Assembly: GCA_020073665.1 (NCBI GenBank)
Contig: JAIQEU010000007.1
Location: 151,927-215,926 of the forward strand
Source of the DNA: Terriglobia bacterium
Lineage (GTDB): Bacteria; Acidobacteriota; Terriglobia; Terriglobales; Acidobacteriaceae
DNA length: 64,000 bases
Direction of reading: 5' to 3'
The number at the start of each line of letters is the position of its first letter. Within the stretch, counting starts at the first letter, position 1. The translations under genes and the position numbers were made by a program. The notes under the pieces are model-generated. The model was given only the letters and a program-made list of their open reading frames with translations. It was not told the origin of the DNA and searched no databases. Shown here in pieces: positions 8,859 to 17,491 of this stretch.

Positions 8859-10283
8859 ATGCTCAAAGAGGTTGCCAAAGCTCTCTGGCCATTCGTGGTG
8901 GTTTCGGTCGCTCCCGCCCTCGCCGTCGCGCAAATCGCCAACTTTCAACACGTCATCGTGGTTATCCAGGAGAATCGCAGTCCGGACAATCTGTTTCAGG
9001 GCCTGTGCGTTCCGCCGTTCGGCACCAGCAGCTCCTGCAGCGCAAAGCCAAGCGGACCGCAATACAACATTCTCACCAGCAACTGGCTCGACAAGAACTC
9101 CCCAACGGGTTTCACCCAGCCACTCCCAATCCATCTGGGCATCGCGTACGACTTGAGCCACTCGCACAAGGCTTTCGTCAGCATGTACGACCGTGGCAAG
9201 ATGGATGGAGCCGGAGGCGTTGTTTGCCTCGGCGCGTGTCCCACCACGCCCCAGTACAAGTATGTCGGCAATAAGCAGCACACCTTGGATCCCTACCTGG
9301 AGCTGGCAACCCAATACGGCTGGGCCAACTACATGTTCCAGACCAACCAGGGATCAAGTTTCCCAGCCCACCAATTCCTTTTCGGGGGCACTTCCGCCCC
9401 CAGCACCCCTGACGATGCAGCGGGCATATTCGCGTCCGAAAACTCGACCCCGGTCGGAGCCACCGCGGGATGCATCGCGTTAGCCACTACCAGCGTGGAA
9501 TTGATAGATCCCACCGGCGAGCACCAGAGAATCTTCCCCTGCTTCGAGCATCAAACTCTGGCCGACCTGCTCGACAACGCCGGCATCGCGTGGAAGTACT
9601 ACACGCCCGGCGTGGGCCTGGACTGGACTGCGCCCAACGCCATTGAACACATCTGCCAACCGAGCGCGCCCACCGGCGGAAAATGCACCGGTCCCGATTT
9701 TGTGAACAACGTCGACCTGAAGCCGGCGGATGTGCTGACGGACATCGGAAATTGCAAGCTGGCGGCGGTGAGCTGGGTAATTCCGAGCGGAACCAATTCC
9801 GATCATGCGGCGAAACTCGTCAATATAGGCGGCCCCGCCTGGGTGGCGTCCATCGTCAATGCCGTGGGCAACAATCCCGTGTGTCCCAACGGAGAGGTCT
9901 ATTGGAACAACACCGCCATCCTCGTCACTTGGGACGATTGGGGAGGCTGGTACGACCACGAGCCGCCCACCGTTTTGCCGCAGCCCCAAGGCGACTACCA
10001 GTACGGCTTCCGCGTTCCATTTGTGTTCGTGTCGGCCTATACCCCGGCAGCGTACGTGGACAACCAACGCCACGATTTCGGCAGCGTCCTGCGCTTTATC
10101 GAACATAACTTCGGCATCACCGAGGGTGCCCTGGCCTTCGCTGATGCACGCGCCGCTACCGATCTCACCAGTTTCTATAACCCCAACCTACTGCCTCGGC
10201 CCTTCCTGACGATCAGCGCTCCCAAAGGAGCCCAGTACTTCATCAACGACACGACTCCGCTGACTGATCCGGATGATGACTAG
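8859..10283 (+). CDS. Secreted phosphoesterase (phospholipase C / acid phosphatase superfamily)
   Basis: Hydrolase of the phosphoesterase family PF04185 (AcpA / non-haemolytic phospholipase C type), acting on phosphomonoesters or phospholipids outside the cytoplasm. ATG 8859 follows a strong CGGAGGACC ribosome site at 8846-8853; the longer frame from 8760 is rejected. A signal peptide covers roughly residues 1-25 (WPFVVVSVAPALAVAQ). The mature protein starts with the family signature HVIVVIQENRSPDNLF, where Glu and Asn bind metal and Ser or Thr usually acts as nucleophile, and contains VTWDDWGGWYDHEPP near residue 360. Total 474 residues. Its stop codon TAG shares the four bases CTAG with the stop of the convergent pseudogene. 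Confidence 0.88.
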   Translation: MLKEVAKALWPFVVVSVAPALAVAQIANFQHVIVVIQENRSPDNLFQGLCVPPFGTSSSCSAKPSGPQYNILTSNWLDKNSPTGFTQPLPIHLGIAYDLSHSHKAFVSMYDRGKMDGAGGVVCLGACPTTPQYKYVGNKQHTLDPYLELATQYGWANYMFQTNQGSSFPAHQFLFGGTSAPSTPDDAAGIFASENSTPVGATAGCIALATTSVELIDPTGEHQRIFPCFEHQTLADLLDNAGIAWKYYTPGVGLDWTAPNAIEHICQPSAPTGGKCTGPDFVNNVDLKPADVLTDIGNCKLAAVSWVIPSGTNSDHAAKLVNIGGPAWVASIVNAVGNNPVCPNGEVYWNNTAILVTWDDWGGWYDHEPPTVLPQPQGDYQYGFRVPFVFVSAYTPAAYVDNQRHDFGSVLRFIEHNFGITEGALAFADARAATDLTSFYNPNLLPRPFLTISAPKGAQYFINDTTPLTDPDDD

Positions 10284-10699
10284 GGGAGCCGGCGGGGTGC
10301 CGCTTGCTCAAATCTCAAACGCGGCGTGACCGAACTGCTGGTATCGATCAGTATGCCCGCGCGCAAGGGCAACTCGGGTTCGGTTCGGAAGCCCAGGATG
10401 GCCGCTGGCGGTTTGTTGTCGTCCAGAACAGTGATGTCCTCCAGGGTGAGGTCGCCGGCAAACTTGCCGTGACGGCCGGCCACAAATGACACGTTGACCT
10501 CATTCACCTGTTTTCTGATGGTCCATTCAGGGGCGGGAACGGGAGCATCCAAAGTCAGGGGGGGCGCGCAGCGAGCACAGTCCTGCGCCTGGGTCGAAGC
10601 GAAAATCGCCGTGAGAACGGCTGCCAGGGCAGCAGGCCACCAGAAGCATTCGCTGCCACCCTTTACTCCAGGCGCGAAGTAAGCCAGGTATGGCCCCAC
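10280..10699 (-). pseudogene. Truncated 'VWFA-related' exported protein
   Basis: The minus-strand frame encodes a signal-peptide-like segment (WPAALAAVLTAIFASTQA), then NEVNVSFVAGRHGKFAGDLT, LEDITVLDDNKPPAAILGF and PLRAGILIDTSSSVTPRLRF. These match the start of Acidobacteriota VWFA-related proteins: an N-terminal beta domain and then the first strand of a von Willebrand A domain with its DxSxS metal-binding motif (DTSSS). The frame ends within about ten residues of that motif, so the rest of the VWA domain, typically well over 150 residues, is missing. The 3' end meets the phosphoesterase stop exactly. GTG 10697-10699 is one possible start; the 5' end is uncertain. I call it a decayed gene rather than a functional short protein. 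Confidence 0.65.
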
Positions 10700-10828
10700 A
10701 GGCACCCCATCGATAAACGAAGCCCGGCACGCAGGGGTGTATCCCTTTCCCCCTTTGAATAGCCTACCCCTCGCCGGTTTGACCCCACCCCCACCCCGCG
10801 CTAGACTCCCTACCCAGTGGGGTGTTCC

Positions 10829-12433
10829 ATGCGGCGTTCCATCTTTGCTCTCCTGATCGCTTTGCTTTTCGCCTGCTCGGCCGTCGCCGACGACGAGCAC
10901 CATCACGAAGACCTCTCTCCCGAGCAGTTAGGTACCGTCCACTTCCCGGTTTCCTGTGCAGCCTCCGTCCAAAAGCCGTTTGAACGCGGGGTCGCGCTGC
11001 TGCACTCGTTTTGGTACGAAGAAGCGGAGAAGCAGTTCCAGCAGATTTCGAAAGACGACCCCACTTGCGCGATGGCCCGTTGGGGCGTAGCCATGAGCCT
11101 GTGGCATCAGCTGTGGGACACTCCTAAGGAAGACACGCTCGCCAAGGGTCTGGCCGAGGTAAAGCAGGCCAAGTCGCTCCACCCCAAGACCGCTCGCGAA
11201 GGCGACTACATCGCCGCCACGGAAGCGTTTTACAAGTCCGGCAAGCGCGACCACCAAGCCCGGGCGAATGCCTACGCCCAGGCCATGGAGCGGATGTACA
11301 CGCACTATCCCGAGGATCGGGAAGCAGCGGCATTCTTCGCGCTGTCCCTGCTGGCTTCCGCCCCTGACCACGACACCACGTTTGCCAACCGCAAGCGCGC
11401 GGCTGCGGTGCTGGAGCCATTGTTCAGCGCCGAACCCAATCATCCCGGCGTGGCCCACTACCTGATCCACAGCTATGACAAACCCCAGCTGGCCCAGCTG
11501 GGACTGCCGGCCGCCCGGCGCTACGCGCAGATCGCGCCGGCCGCGCCCCACGCCCTGCACATGCCGTCCCATATCTTCGCCCGCCTCGGTCTGTGGCAGG
11601 AGGATATCGGCTCCAACCTTGCCTCCATTGCCGCCACTCGCAAGACCGCCGCCATGCACATGGGCGGGGAAGCTCATCAGTTCCACGCCATGGACTTTCT
11701 GGACTATGCCTATCTACAAATCGGGCAGGAAGCGGAAGCGCAGAAGCTGGTAGACGAAATCCGAGCCATGCCGCCGCAGGCCGATATGTATGGCATGGGT
11801 GATCCCCGGCCGTGGGCGTTGGCACTGTTCTCGGCCAGAAACGTCATCGAGCTGCATCAATGGCAGGAGGCGGCGGCTCTGTCTCCAGTCCCGGGTGCAC
11901 GTCCCGGGACGGATGCTCTGACCTACTGGGCCCGGGCCATTGGCGCCGCCCGCAGCGGAAAGCTGGACCAGGCGAGCCAGGACCTTGAGCACCTGCGTTC
12001 CCTTCACCAGACGCTGGTCTCGCAAAACAAGACCGATGTCGCCTATGACGTCGAGCAGGAACGGAAGGAAGCCCAGGCATGGCTGGACGTTGCCCAGGGC
12101 AAAGGCGATTCGGCTGTCGAGGCCCTGCGTGCCATCGCGGAGAAGGAGGAAGCCGAAGGCGCCGAGACCGGAGCATTTCCGGCGCGGGAAATGCTCGCCG
12201 ACATGCTGCTCGAAATGAAGCGTCCGGAGCAGGCGCTGGCGGAATATCGCACCGACCTGAAGTTCAATCCCAACCGCTTCGATGCCCTGTACGGCGCGGC
12301 CCACGCCGCCGAGGTGGCGGGCAAATCCAGCGAAGCCGGCGCCTACTATGCCCAGCTGGTGAAGAGTTGTGACGGTTCGACTTCAGACCGGCCCGAACTA
12401 GAGCATGCAAGAGCCCTGCTGGCGAAGAAGTGA
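10829..12433 (+). CDS. Exported tetratricopeptide-repeat protein
   Basis: A 534-residue exported protein. ATG 10829 is preferred over GTG 10817 because GTGGGGTG just upstream can act as ribosome site. The signal peptide is about residues 1-21 (IFALLIALLFACSAVADD), followed by a His-rich DDEHHHEDLS stretch. The body contains helical TPR-like repeats: ALLHSFWYEEAEKQFQQISK, a DPTCAMARWGVAMSLWH repeat, HPGVAHYLIHSYDKPQLA, and a C-terminal pair around MLLEMKRPEQALAEYRTDLK and FDALYGAAHAAEVAGKS. TPRs mediate protein contacts; no enzymatic motif is seen. A hairpin with T-run directly follows the gene. Confidence 0.8.
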   Translation: MRRSIFALLIALLFACSAVADDEHHHEDLSPEQLGTVHFPVSCAASVQKPFERGVALLHSFWYEEAEKQFQQISKDDPTCAMARWGVAMSLWHQLWDTPKEDTLAKGLAEVKQAKSLHPKTAREGDYIAATEAFYKSGKRDHQARANAYAQAMERMYTHYPEDREAAAFFALSLLASAPDHDTTFANRKRAAAVLEPLFSAEPNHPGVAHYLIHSYDKPQLAQLGLPAARRYAQIAPAAPHALHMPSHIFARLGLWQEDIGSNLASIAATRKTAAMHMGGEAHQFHAMDFLDYAYLQIGQEAEAQKLVDEIRAMPPQADMYGMGDPRPWALALFSARNVIELHQWQEAAALSPVPGARPGTDALTYWARAIGAARSGKLDQASQDLEHLRSLHQTLVSQNKTDVAYDVEQERKEAQAWLDVAQGKGDSAVEALRAIAEKEEAEGAETGAFPAREMLADMLLEMKRPEQALAEYRTDLKFNPNRFDALYGAAHAAEVAGKSSEAGAYYAQLVKSCDGSTSDRPELEHARALLAKK

Positions 12434-12436
12434 TCT

Positions 12437-12503
12437 TAACCACAGAGGACACAGAGGCATTGATGCGGCCTTAGTTTCCGCTGTGTCCTCTGCGGTTATT
12501 TTT
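12437..12503 (+). terminator. Stem-loop terminator built from a CACAGAGGACACAG repeat
   Basis: Arms 12437-12454 (TAACCACAGAGGACACAG) and 12481-12498 (CTGTGTCCTCTGCGGTTA) are complementary at 17 of 18 positions, with a 26-base loop and a T-run at 12499-12503 on the plus strand. It ends the TPR gene; its right arm contains the stop codon of the convergent DUF3108 gene. Confidence 0.75.
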
Positions 12504-13311
12504 CGATTCTCTGCAGCCGAAACAGCAGCGTCCCCCATCCCAGCTTGGAGCGCATCTGCACTGGCGTGTGGTTGGGATCATTGGTGAACCAGACCCAGAC
12601 TGAGCCTTTCCCCTGCAGCGGACCGGAAACCGGTTCTGCCTTCACCCGCACGGTCTGAAAGGTTCCAGCGGGTACCTTGACTTGTTCGGGGGCTTCCACG
12701 CTGGCCATCACTTCCGTGGTCTTGCCTCCATCGTTGATAGGAAAGGTGTAGGTATTCCCCGGCTGCAGCGGCAACGACGCCAGGTAATAAAAGCCGCTGA
12801 TCACGTCAGTGACGCAACCGGGAATATCGTTCTCCACCTGCTTGCTCTCGCCGGTTTTCAGGTTCTTGTCTTTGAGGATGCTCTTGCGCCGCGGGTAATC
12901 GAAGCGCACCTCGGTGTCATGCCGGCGCTGTCCTTCTTCGGTGTGCTTTGTCACCTGCAGCGAGCAGAAGGACTTGGCACCAAAAGACGCCTCGAAGCGG
13001 TCATGCACTTTGAAAAGTACGCTCACCACGCCCGCGGAATCGCCGTACGCGCTTACATGCTGGTCCGCGCCCGCTGATTCCAGCTTCACTGTGGCACTGC
13101 CGGCGTTGAACAGGTGCCACTCGACCCCAAAGACGTAACTCTGCCCATCTGGAAACCGGTAACCCGGGGGCGGAGGCACGATCTGCGCACTGGGCGCTGC
13201 GCTCACCGAACTGCCGGCGGACGCCGGAGGAGTGGCCTGTCCCTGCCCGAAAAGGCCAGGCAGCGTCGCCAGCCACAAGACCGCCAAGCCCGAATTCTGA
13301 AGAAGGCGCAT
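12496..13311 (-). CDS. Exported DUF3108 protein
   Basis: A 271-residue exported protein with a DUF3108 domain. ATG 13311 is chosen because AAGGAG lies six bases upstream; a longer frame to 13380 has no such site. The signal peptide is about residues 1-23 (GLAVLWLATLPGLFGQG), followed by a Pro/Ala/Ser linker, then a beta-rich domain beginning FPDGQSYVFGVEWHLFNAG and ending with VWVWFTNDPNHTPVQMRSK. DUF3108 proteins are periplasmic or envelope-associated and of unknown biochemical function. It lies 76 bp downstream of the LPS core operon on the same strand, so an envelope role is plausible by context only. Confidence 0.85.
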   Translation of the reverse strand: MRLLQNSGLAVLWLATLPGLFGQGQATPPASAGSSVSAAPSAQIVPPPPGYRFPDGQSYVFGVEWHLFNAGSATVKLESAGADQHVSAYGDSAGVVSVLFKVHDRFEASFGAKSFCSLQVTKHTEEGQRRHDTEVRFDYPRRKSILKDKNLKTGESKQVENDIPGCVTDVISGFYYLASLPLQPGNTYTFPINDGGKTTEVMASVEAPEQVKVPAGTFQTVRVKAEPVSGPLQGKGSVWVWFTNDPNHTPVQMRSKLGWGTLLFRLQRIEK

Positions 13312-13387
13312 TAGCTCCTTGGACGGATGACTCAAGTATTTGGTGAGACGCTGAAACCCGGAGCGCGCGCTGCTTTGCAATCCCCGG

Positions 13388-13933
13388 TTATCTGGAAATC
13401 CACATCAACTTGGCCGCCAGCGCCGCCATGATAGCGACCGCGCCCACCGTGGCATTGTACTCGCGGTGCTTGCGATACAAGTCCCAGGAAAATGTCCCTC
13501 TAGCCTCGCGAAAAGCACTAAGCCGCGGCCAAAATCGCGGCACTGCGCGTTCATATTCCGCAAACTGGGGGAAGTGCTCACGCAAGTACGCTTCCTCGGC
13601 GCGGATCACCGGAAGATAGATGGCAGCAAGCATTACTGCCATGACAACCACAATCCACCAGCTGCGCGCCGCTACCGCACACCCCAGCGCCAGGATGAAT
13701 GAGCCCAGGTAAAGGGGATTGCGGGTATAGGCGTAAGGTCCCGCGGTAGTGAGTTCCTCGTTTTTCTGCACGTGCCCGGAGGCCAAGCCGCGCACCACCA
13801 ACCCTGGGACCATCAAGGCTGCACCCAGCATCATCGAGCGGACGCTGGGCTGCGCCAGCCACAAGTAGACGACCGCGAAGCCGAACCCGAGCGGCACGCG
13901 GATGCGTCGCGCGATGGCGGACCAGCTAGCCAC
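13388..13933 (-). CDS. Isoprenylcysteine carboxyl methyltransferase-like membrane protein
   Basis: A 181-residue integral membrane protein of the ICMT/PEMT-like methyltransferase superfamily. It has four to five hydrophobic segments and the conserved C-terminal signature GPYAYTRNPLYLGSFI, followed by RAEEAYLREHFPQFAEYERA, the usual EExxL...G/FxxYxxxVPRF pattern for SAM binding at the membrane. Bacterial members methylate lipids or small molecules rather than prenylated proteins; the substrate here is unknown. It overlaps the upstream heptosyltransferase-like gene by eight bases, so it belongs to the LPS operon and could modify an envelope lipid. Confidence 0.85.
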   Translation of the reverse strand: MASWSAIARRIRVPLGFGFAVVYLWLAQPSVRSMMLGAALMVPGLVVRGLASGHVQKNEELTTAGPYAYTRNPLYLGSFILALGCAVAARSWWIVVVMAVMLAAIYLPVIRAEEAYLREHFPQFAEYERAVPRFWPRLSAFREARGTFSWDLYRKHREYNATVGAVAIMAALAAKLMWISR

Positions 13934-15008
13934 TGGAACTCCTCAGCAGTTGCCGGGCAGCCTCAACCACTGCATCGGAACTGATCTCCAGCAAGCCTTC
14001 GTCCGGTTGCGCACGCCTGGCGTGCGTGGTTGCGCTTGAAGGACTGCGCAGAATCACGCTCTTGGTCCCGAAGGGCCCGTTGCGCGCGGGATTCGTCGGC
14101 CCAAATATCCCAACCACCGGGACCCCCAGGGCTGCGGCTAGGTGCATGGGACCAGTATCGCCGCCAATGAACAACCGCGCGCGCCGGGTCAGCGCAATCA
14201 GCTGAGTCAGAGAGCACGCAATGCCTTCCGCCGCGCCGCCGCTGGACGCCTCTACCGCGCGTACCAAATCCTGTTCACCCGGACCGAAGTTGATAAGCGA
14301 CTTCACCCCATCTTCCGCCAGCCGCTTGGCCACGTAGCCATAGCGTTCCGCCGGCCATTGCTTGGCGCCCCAGCCGGCGCCCGGATTCAGGATGGCGAAC
14401 GACTCGATGTCGTGGTCTCGCAGGCGGTGCTCACTCTCCTGTTCCGCGGCAGCTTCGTGGGGAAAGTCGACTTTCGGCATCGGCAGCGAGCGCCCCGCGA
14501 TGGCCTCCGCCAGCGAGAAATTCTGCTCCACAATGTGCGTGCCGCGCGCCAGCACTTGCCGCGTGTAAAACATGCTGGCGGCATTTTCGCGGGGCTGGGC
14601 CACGCCGTACACCACCGACGCTCCCGACCAGCGCGCCACCAGCGCCGAGCGCACCGCGCCCTGGAAATCGACCGCCATCTGGTACCGGGGGGCACGCAAT
14701 TCACTGAGGCCGGCTGCAACCTGTTCCCAGGTCTGGTTCGACATCAGCGAGGAGCGCCACCGCGCCGTATTCACCGTATGGATCTTGTCCACCAGCGGCC
14801 GCTGCGGCGAACGCGGCCCCGATCGCGGCGTGCGCAACGTACACAGCAGTTCCGCCCAGCGCTCTTCAATGACCCACCCGATGATGGACTCCGGAAATGC
14901 CTGCCGCAGCGCCGTTGCAGCCGGCAAGGTATGAATGATGTCACCCATGGCGCTGAGCCGCACGATCAGCAGTCGAGGAGAGCCAGCGTTGGCGGGTGGC
15001 GTCCTCAC
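13926..15008 (-). CDS. waaC: Lipopolysaccharide heptosyltransferase I-like (GT9)
   Basis: GT-B fold glycosyltransferase of family 9, transferring L-glycero-D-manno-heptose from ADP-heptose to Kdo of the LPS inner core. The N-terminus has the hallmark [20 protein letters not shown] and [18 protein letters not shown], closest to WaaC. The C-terminal domain has [40 protein letters not shown] and [21 protein letters not shown] for nucleotide-sugar binding. Start GTG 15008 overlaps the upstream stop (GTGA). The two adjacent genes make ADP-heptose, which supports the assignment. The exact acceptor and the distinction from WaaF-type enzymes rest on similarity only. Confidence 0.82.
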   Translation of the reverse strand: MRTPPANAGSPRLLIVRLSAMGDIIHTLPAATALRQAFPESIIGWVIEERWAELLCTLRTPRSGPRSPQRPLVDKIHTVNTARWRSSLMSNQTWEQVAAGLSELRAPRYQMAVDFQGAVRSALVARWSGASVVYGVAQPRENAASMFYTRQVLARGTHIVEQNFSLAEAIAGRSLPMPKVDFPHEAAAEQESEHRLRDHDIESFAILNPGAGWGAKQWPAERYGYVAKRLAEDGVKSLINFGPGEQDLVRAVEASSGGAAEGIACSLTQLIALTRRARLFIGGDTGPMHLAAALGVPVVGIFGPTNPARNGPFGTKSVILRSPSSATTHARRAQPDEGLLEISSDAVVEAARQLLRSSSG

Positions 15009-15496
15009 TTGCGCGATGGCCCCAGCCGGGAACGGATAATCTCGCTGGCCGAATGGTCCTTGGGATCACCGACGATTTTCACCTGCCCACCGTATTCGAG
15101 CACCACCTCGCGCTCGGGCACGCTCTCCGCGGTGTAGTCCGTGCCCTTCGCCTGCACCTCGGGCTTGATTTCGCGGATCAGCGCGCGCACGTCCCGCTCC
15201 GGAAAAATCACCACCGCGTCCACGTCTGCGAGCGCCGCCAGGATTTCCGCCCGTTCGGCATCCGGCATGATGGGACGGCCTTCTCCCTTCAGCGCGCGCA
15301 CCGATTCATCCGCATTAATCGCCACCACCAACCGCCCGCCCAGTTGCTTGGCTGCATGCAGGTAGCGCACATGGCCCACGTGCAGCAAGTCAAAGCATCC
15401 GTTGGCGAGCGTCACCGTCTCGCCGGCATGGCGCCAATCCGCCACCCGCTGCCGCAGTTGATCGCGATTCAGGATTTTGTTGTCAGCTGTGCTCAA
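15005..15496 (-). CDS. rfaE2: D-glycero-beta-D-manno-heptose 1-phosphate adenylyltransferase
   Basis: Makes ADP-heptose from heptose 1-phosphate. It is the nucleotidyltransferase half of HldE as a separate 163-residue protein. The signature is [15 protein letters not shown], with [39 protein letters not shown] and [17 protein letters not shown] place the start at TTG 15494-15496, which overlaps the stop of rfaE1 as TTGA; the longer frame to 15829 is an antiphase read of rfaE1. The four-base overlaps on both sides show strict translational coupling. Confidence 0.92.
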   Translation of the reverse strand: MSTADNKILNRDQLRQRVADWRHAGETVTLANGCFDLLHVGHVRYLHAAKQLGGRLVVAINADESVRALKGEGRPIMPDAERAEILAALADVDAVVIFPERDVRALIREIKPEVQAKGTDYTAESVPEREVVLEYGGQVKIVGDPKDHSASEIIRSRLGPSRK

Positions 15497-16527
15497 TGAG
15501 GTCTTGTCGCAGGCGGAGCTTTTTCCAGCGCGTGCAGCAACTCCTGCTGCGACACCGTGGCCGTGCCCCGCTTCATGACCACGATCCCGCCGGCATAGTT
15601 GGCCAGTTGGGCGGCCTCCTCGGTGCTGGCGCCCGCCGCCATGGCCGCGGTGAAGGTCGCGATCACCGTATCGCCCGCGCCGGTCACGTCGGCCACTTCG
15701 TCCGACCCGAATATCGGGATGTCCACCGGCTTGTGCTGTCCGGCGAAGGCTACCATACCATCGCGTCCCCGGGTGATGACCAGCGACTGCAACTTCATTT
15801 GTGCCATGACCTGCGCGCCGGCCGCACACAGGCGCGCCCAGTCATGCCCGATGCGCATCCCCATGGCCTCCTCGACCTCCGGCTCGTTCGGGGTCGCCGC
15901 CGTCACTCCCGAATAATCCAACATGCGGTGACGCGAATCCAGCACCACGGGGACCTGGTCCAGCCGCCCTCTTTGACGGATCGCCTCCAGGATGCCGGGC
16001 GTCGCCGCGCCGTAACCGTAGTCGGAAACCAGCAACGCGTCGGAAACCCGCGCATACTCTCGCGCCGCCAGCACCAGTTCGCGTTTCAAATGACGGTTGG
16101 GTTCAGCCTCGGGCTCGCGGTCCACGCGCACCACTTGCTGCCGCGCGGTGTGCGCCATGCCGGCAAGAATGCGCGTCTTGGTGACGGTAGTGTAGCTCTT
16201 GTCTTTCAGCACACCGCTGACCGGAATTCGCTTGTGCCGGAAGCCCTTGAGCAGCAGGCGGCCGGGCTCGTCGTCGCCCACCACACCCACCGGCAACACG
16301 TTGACTCCCAGGTCCGCGAGATTGTTGATGGCGTTGGCGCCTCCGCCCGGAACCACGGTGCGGTCGCGATGCTTCAGAATCAGCACCGGCGCCTCCCGCG
16401 ACACCCGGGAAATCTCGCCGAACACAAATTCGTCCGCCACCAGGTCGCCCACCACGGTAATCGTGATCTTGGGAAACGACTCGATGATCTTTTTCAGCCG
16501 CTCGGTTTCTTTGGGATGCTTGCTCAT
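15493..16527 (-). CDS. rfaE1: D-glycero-beta-D-manno-heptose-7-phosphate kinase
   Basis: PfkB-family sugar kinase, the other half of HldE, phosphorylating heptose 7-phosphate at C1. Motifs: a GGGANAIN segment near residue 60, [27 protein letters not shown], and the C-terminal PfkB signature [20 protein letters not shown] with the catalytic Asp in GAGDT. The tail [20 protein letters not shown] is typical of HldE kinase domains. 344 residues. ATG 16527 lies 19 bp after the lpxK stop. The split kinase/adenylyltransferase arrangement is known outside Enterobacteria. Confidence 0.93.
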   Translation of the reverse strand: MSKHPKETERLKKIIESFPKITITVVGDLVADEFVFGEISRVSREAPVLILKHRDRTVVPGGGANAINNLADLGVNVLPVGVVGDDEPGRLLLKGFRHKRIPVSGVLKDKSYTTVTKTRILAGMAHTARQQVVRVDREPEAEPNRHLKRELVLAAREYARVSDALLVSDYGYGAATPGILEAIRQRGRLDQVPVVLDSRHRMLDYSGVTAATPNEPEVEEAMGMRIGHDWARLCAAGAQVMAQMKLQSLVITRGRDGMVAFAGQHKPVDIPIFGSDEVADVTGAGDTVIATFTAAMAAGASTEEAAQLANYAGGIVVMKRGTATVSQQELLHALEKAPPATRPH

Positions 16528-16546
16528 TCTTCTGGTAGCAATTTTC

Positions 16547-17491
16547 TCACGCCCGGCGCCTTCGCTCCGCGCTGACCCGCAGCATGGTATCCACAGCGTT
16601 AGCCGCGTCCACCAGGTCCATCTTCACCGGAACCACCGCGGTCGGCTGCAGGGCGGATAGATATCCGCCCAGGTTGATGGCATCTTTTTCGGTAGTCACG
16701 AAACCGCCCGCCTCGCTGCGCTGGCGCAAATTCAGCAAGTCGCGGACATCCTGCTCGCTGTAAGCGTGGTGGTCCCGAAACAAAGCTTCCGCCACCGGCT
16801 CAATACCGGCCGTCCGCAACTGCATCAGGAAATTCTGCGGACGCGCGATGCCGCAGAACACTACCGGACGCTCCGGCACGTTGTTGGGCAGGATACCGCG
16901 GCGCACCCGCCACACCAGCTTACCGTCCAGATGAAATAGTTCCGGCGACGCACCGCTGGTAAGCACCACCGCGTCCGCGCGGGCGAGCGACTTGGTCGGC
17001 TCCCGCAGTCGCCCGGCCGGAAGCAAGCGGTCGCGAGCATCGTCGGGTGTGACCAGCACGATGTCGAAATCGCGGGCCAGGGCGCGGTGTTGGAAGCCAT
17101 CGTCCAGCAAGTGCAATTGCGTGCCGAATTTCTCCTCTGCGAACAGGCCGGCCTGGTAACGGTCCTCGCCCACCACCACGGCGACGCCCAGACGTCTGGC
17201 CATGAGCAACGGCTCGTCGCCGAACTCGCGGGAGGAGCCACCCGGGTCCACCAGCGCCACTCCGCGAGTGGTGCGGCCGTAACCGCGAGACAGAATGTCG
17301 AACGTGATCGCGCGCGCCTTTAGTAGCTCGCCCAACAAAAGCACGAACGGCGTCTTGCCGGAGCCGCCTACCGACAGGTTGCCAATGCTGATCACCAGCC
17401 CTTGCAGCCTCTGCGCCCGCAACACGCCGCGATCGTAAAGCGCATTGCGCGCTCTCACACCCAGCCCGAATAGAGATGCCAGCGGGTTCAT
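16547..17491 (-). CDS. lpxK: Tetraacyldisaccharide 4'-kinase (lipid A biosynthesis)
   Basis: Membrane-associated P-loop kinase that phosphorylates the 4' position of the lipid A disaccharide. The N-terminus carries a hydrophobic helix and the Walker-type loop ISIGNLSVGGSGKTPFVLLL; DILSRGYGR and HLLDDGFQHRALARDFDIVL are characteristic LpxK motifs, and FVTTEKDAINL is the C-terminal signature. 314 residues, normal length. ATG 17491 overlaps the stop of waaA by four bases. Confidence 0.95.
   Translation of the reverse strand: MNPLASLFGLGVRARNALYDRGVLRAQRLQGLVISIGNLSVGGSGKTPFVLLLGELLKARAITFDILSRGYGRTTRGVALVDPGGSSREFGDEPLLMARRLGVAVVVGEDRYQAGLFAEEKFGTQLHLLDDGFQHRALARDFDIVLVTPDDARDRLLPAGRLREPTKSLARADAVVLTSGASPELFHLDGKLVWRVRRGILPNNVPERPVVFCGIARPQNFLMQLRTAGIEPVAEALFRDHHAYSEQDVRDLLNLRQRSEAGGFVTTEKDAINLGGYLSALQPTAVVPVKMDLVDAANAVDTMLRVSAERRRRA

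Noticed and set aside
15497..15829. 5' extension of the rfaE2 frame
   Set aside because: It is an off-frame read of rfaE1; the TTGA overlap gives a much better start.
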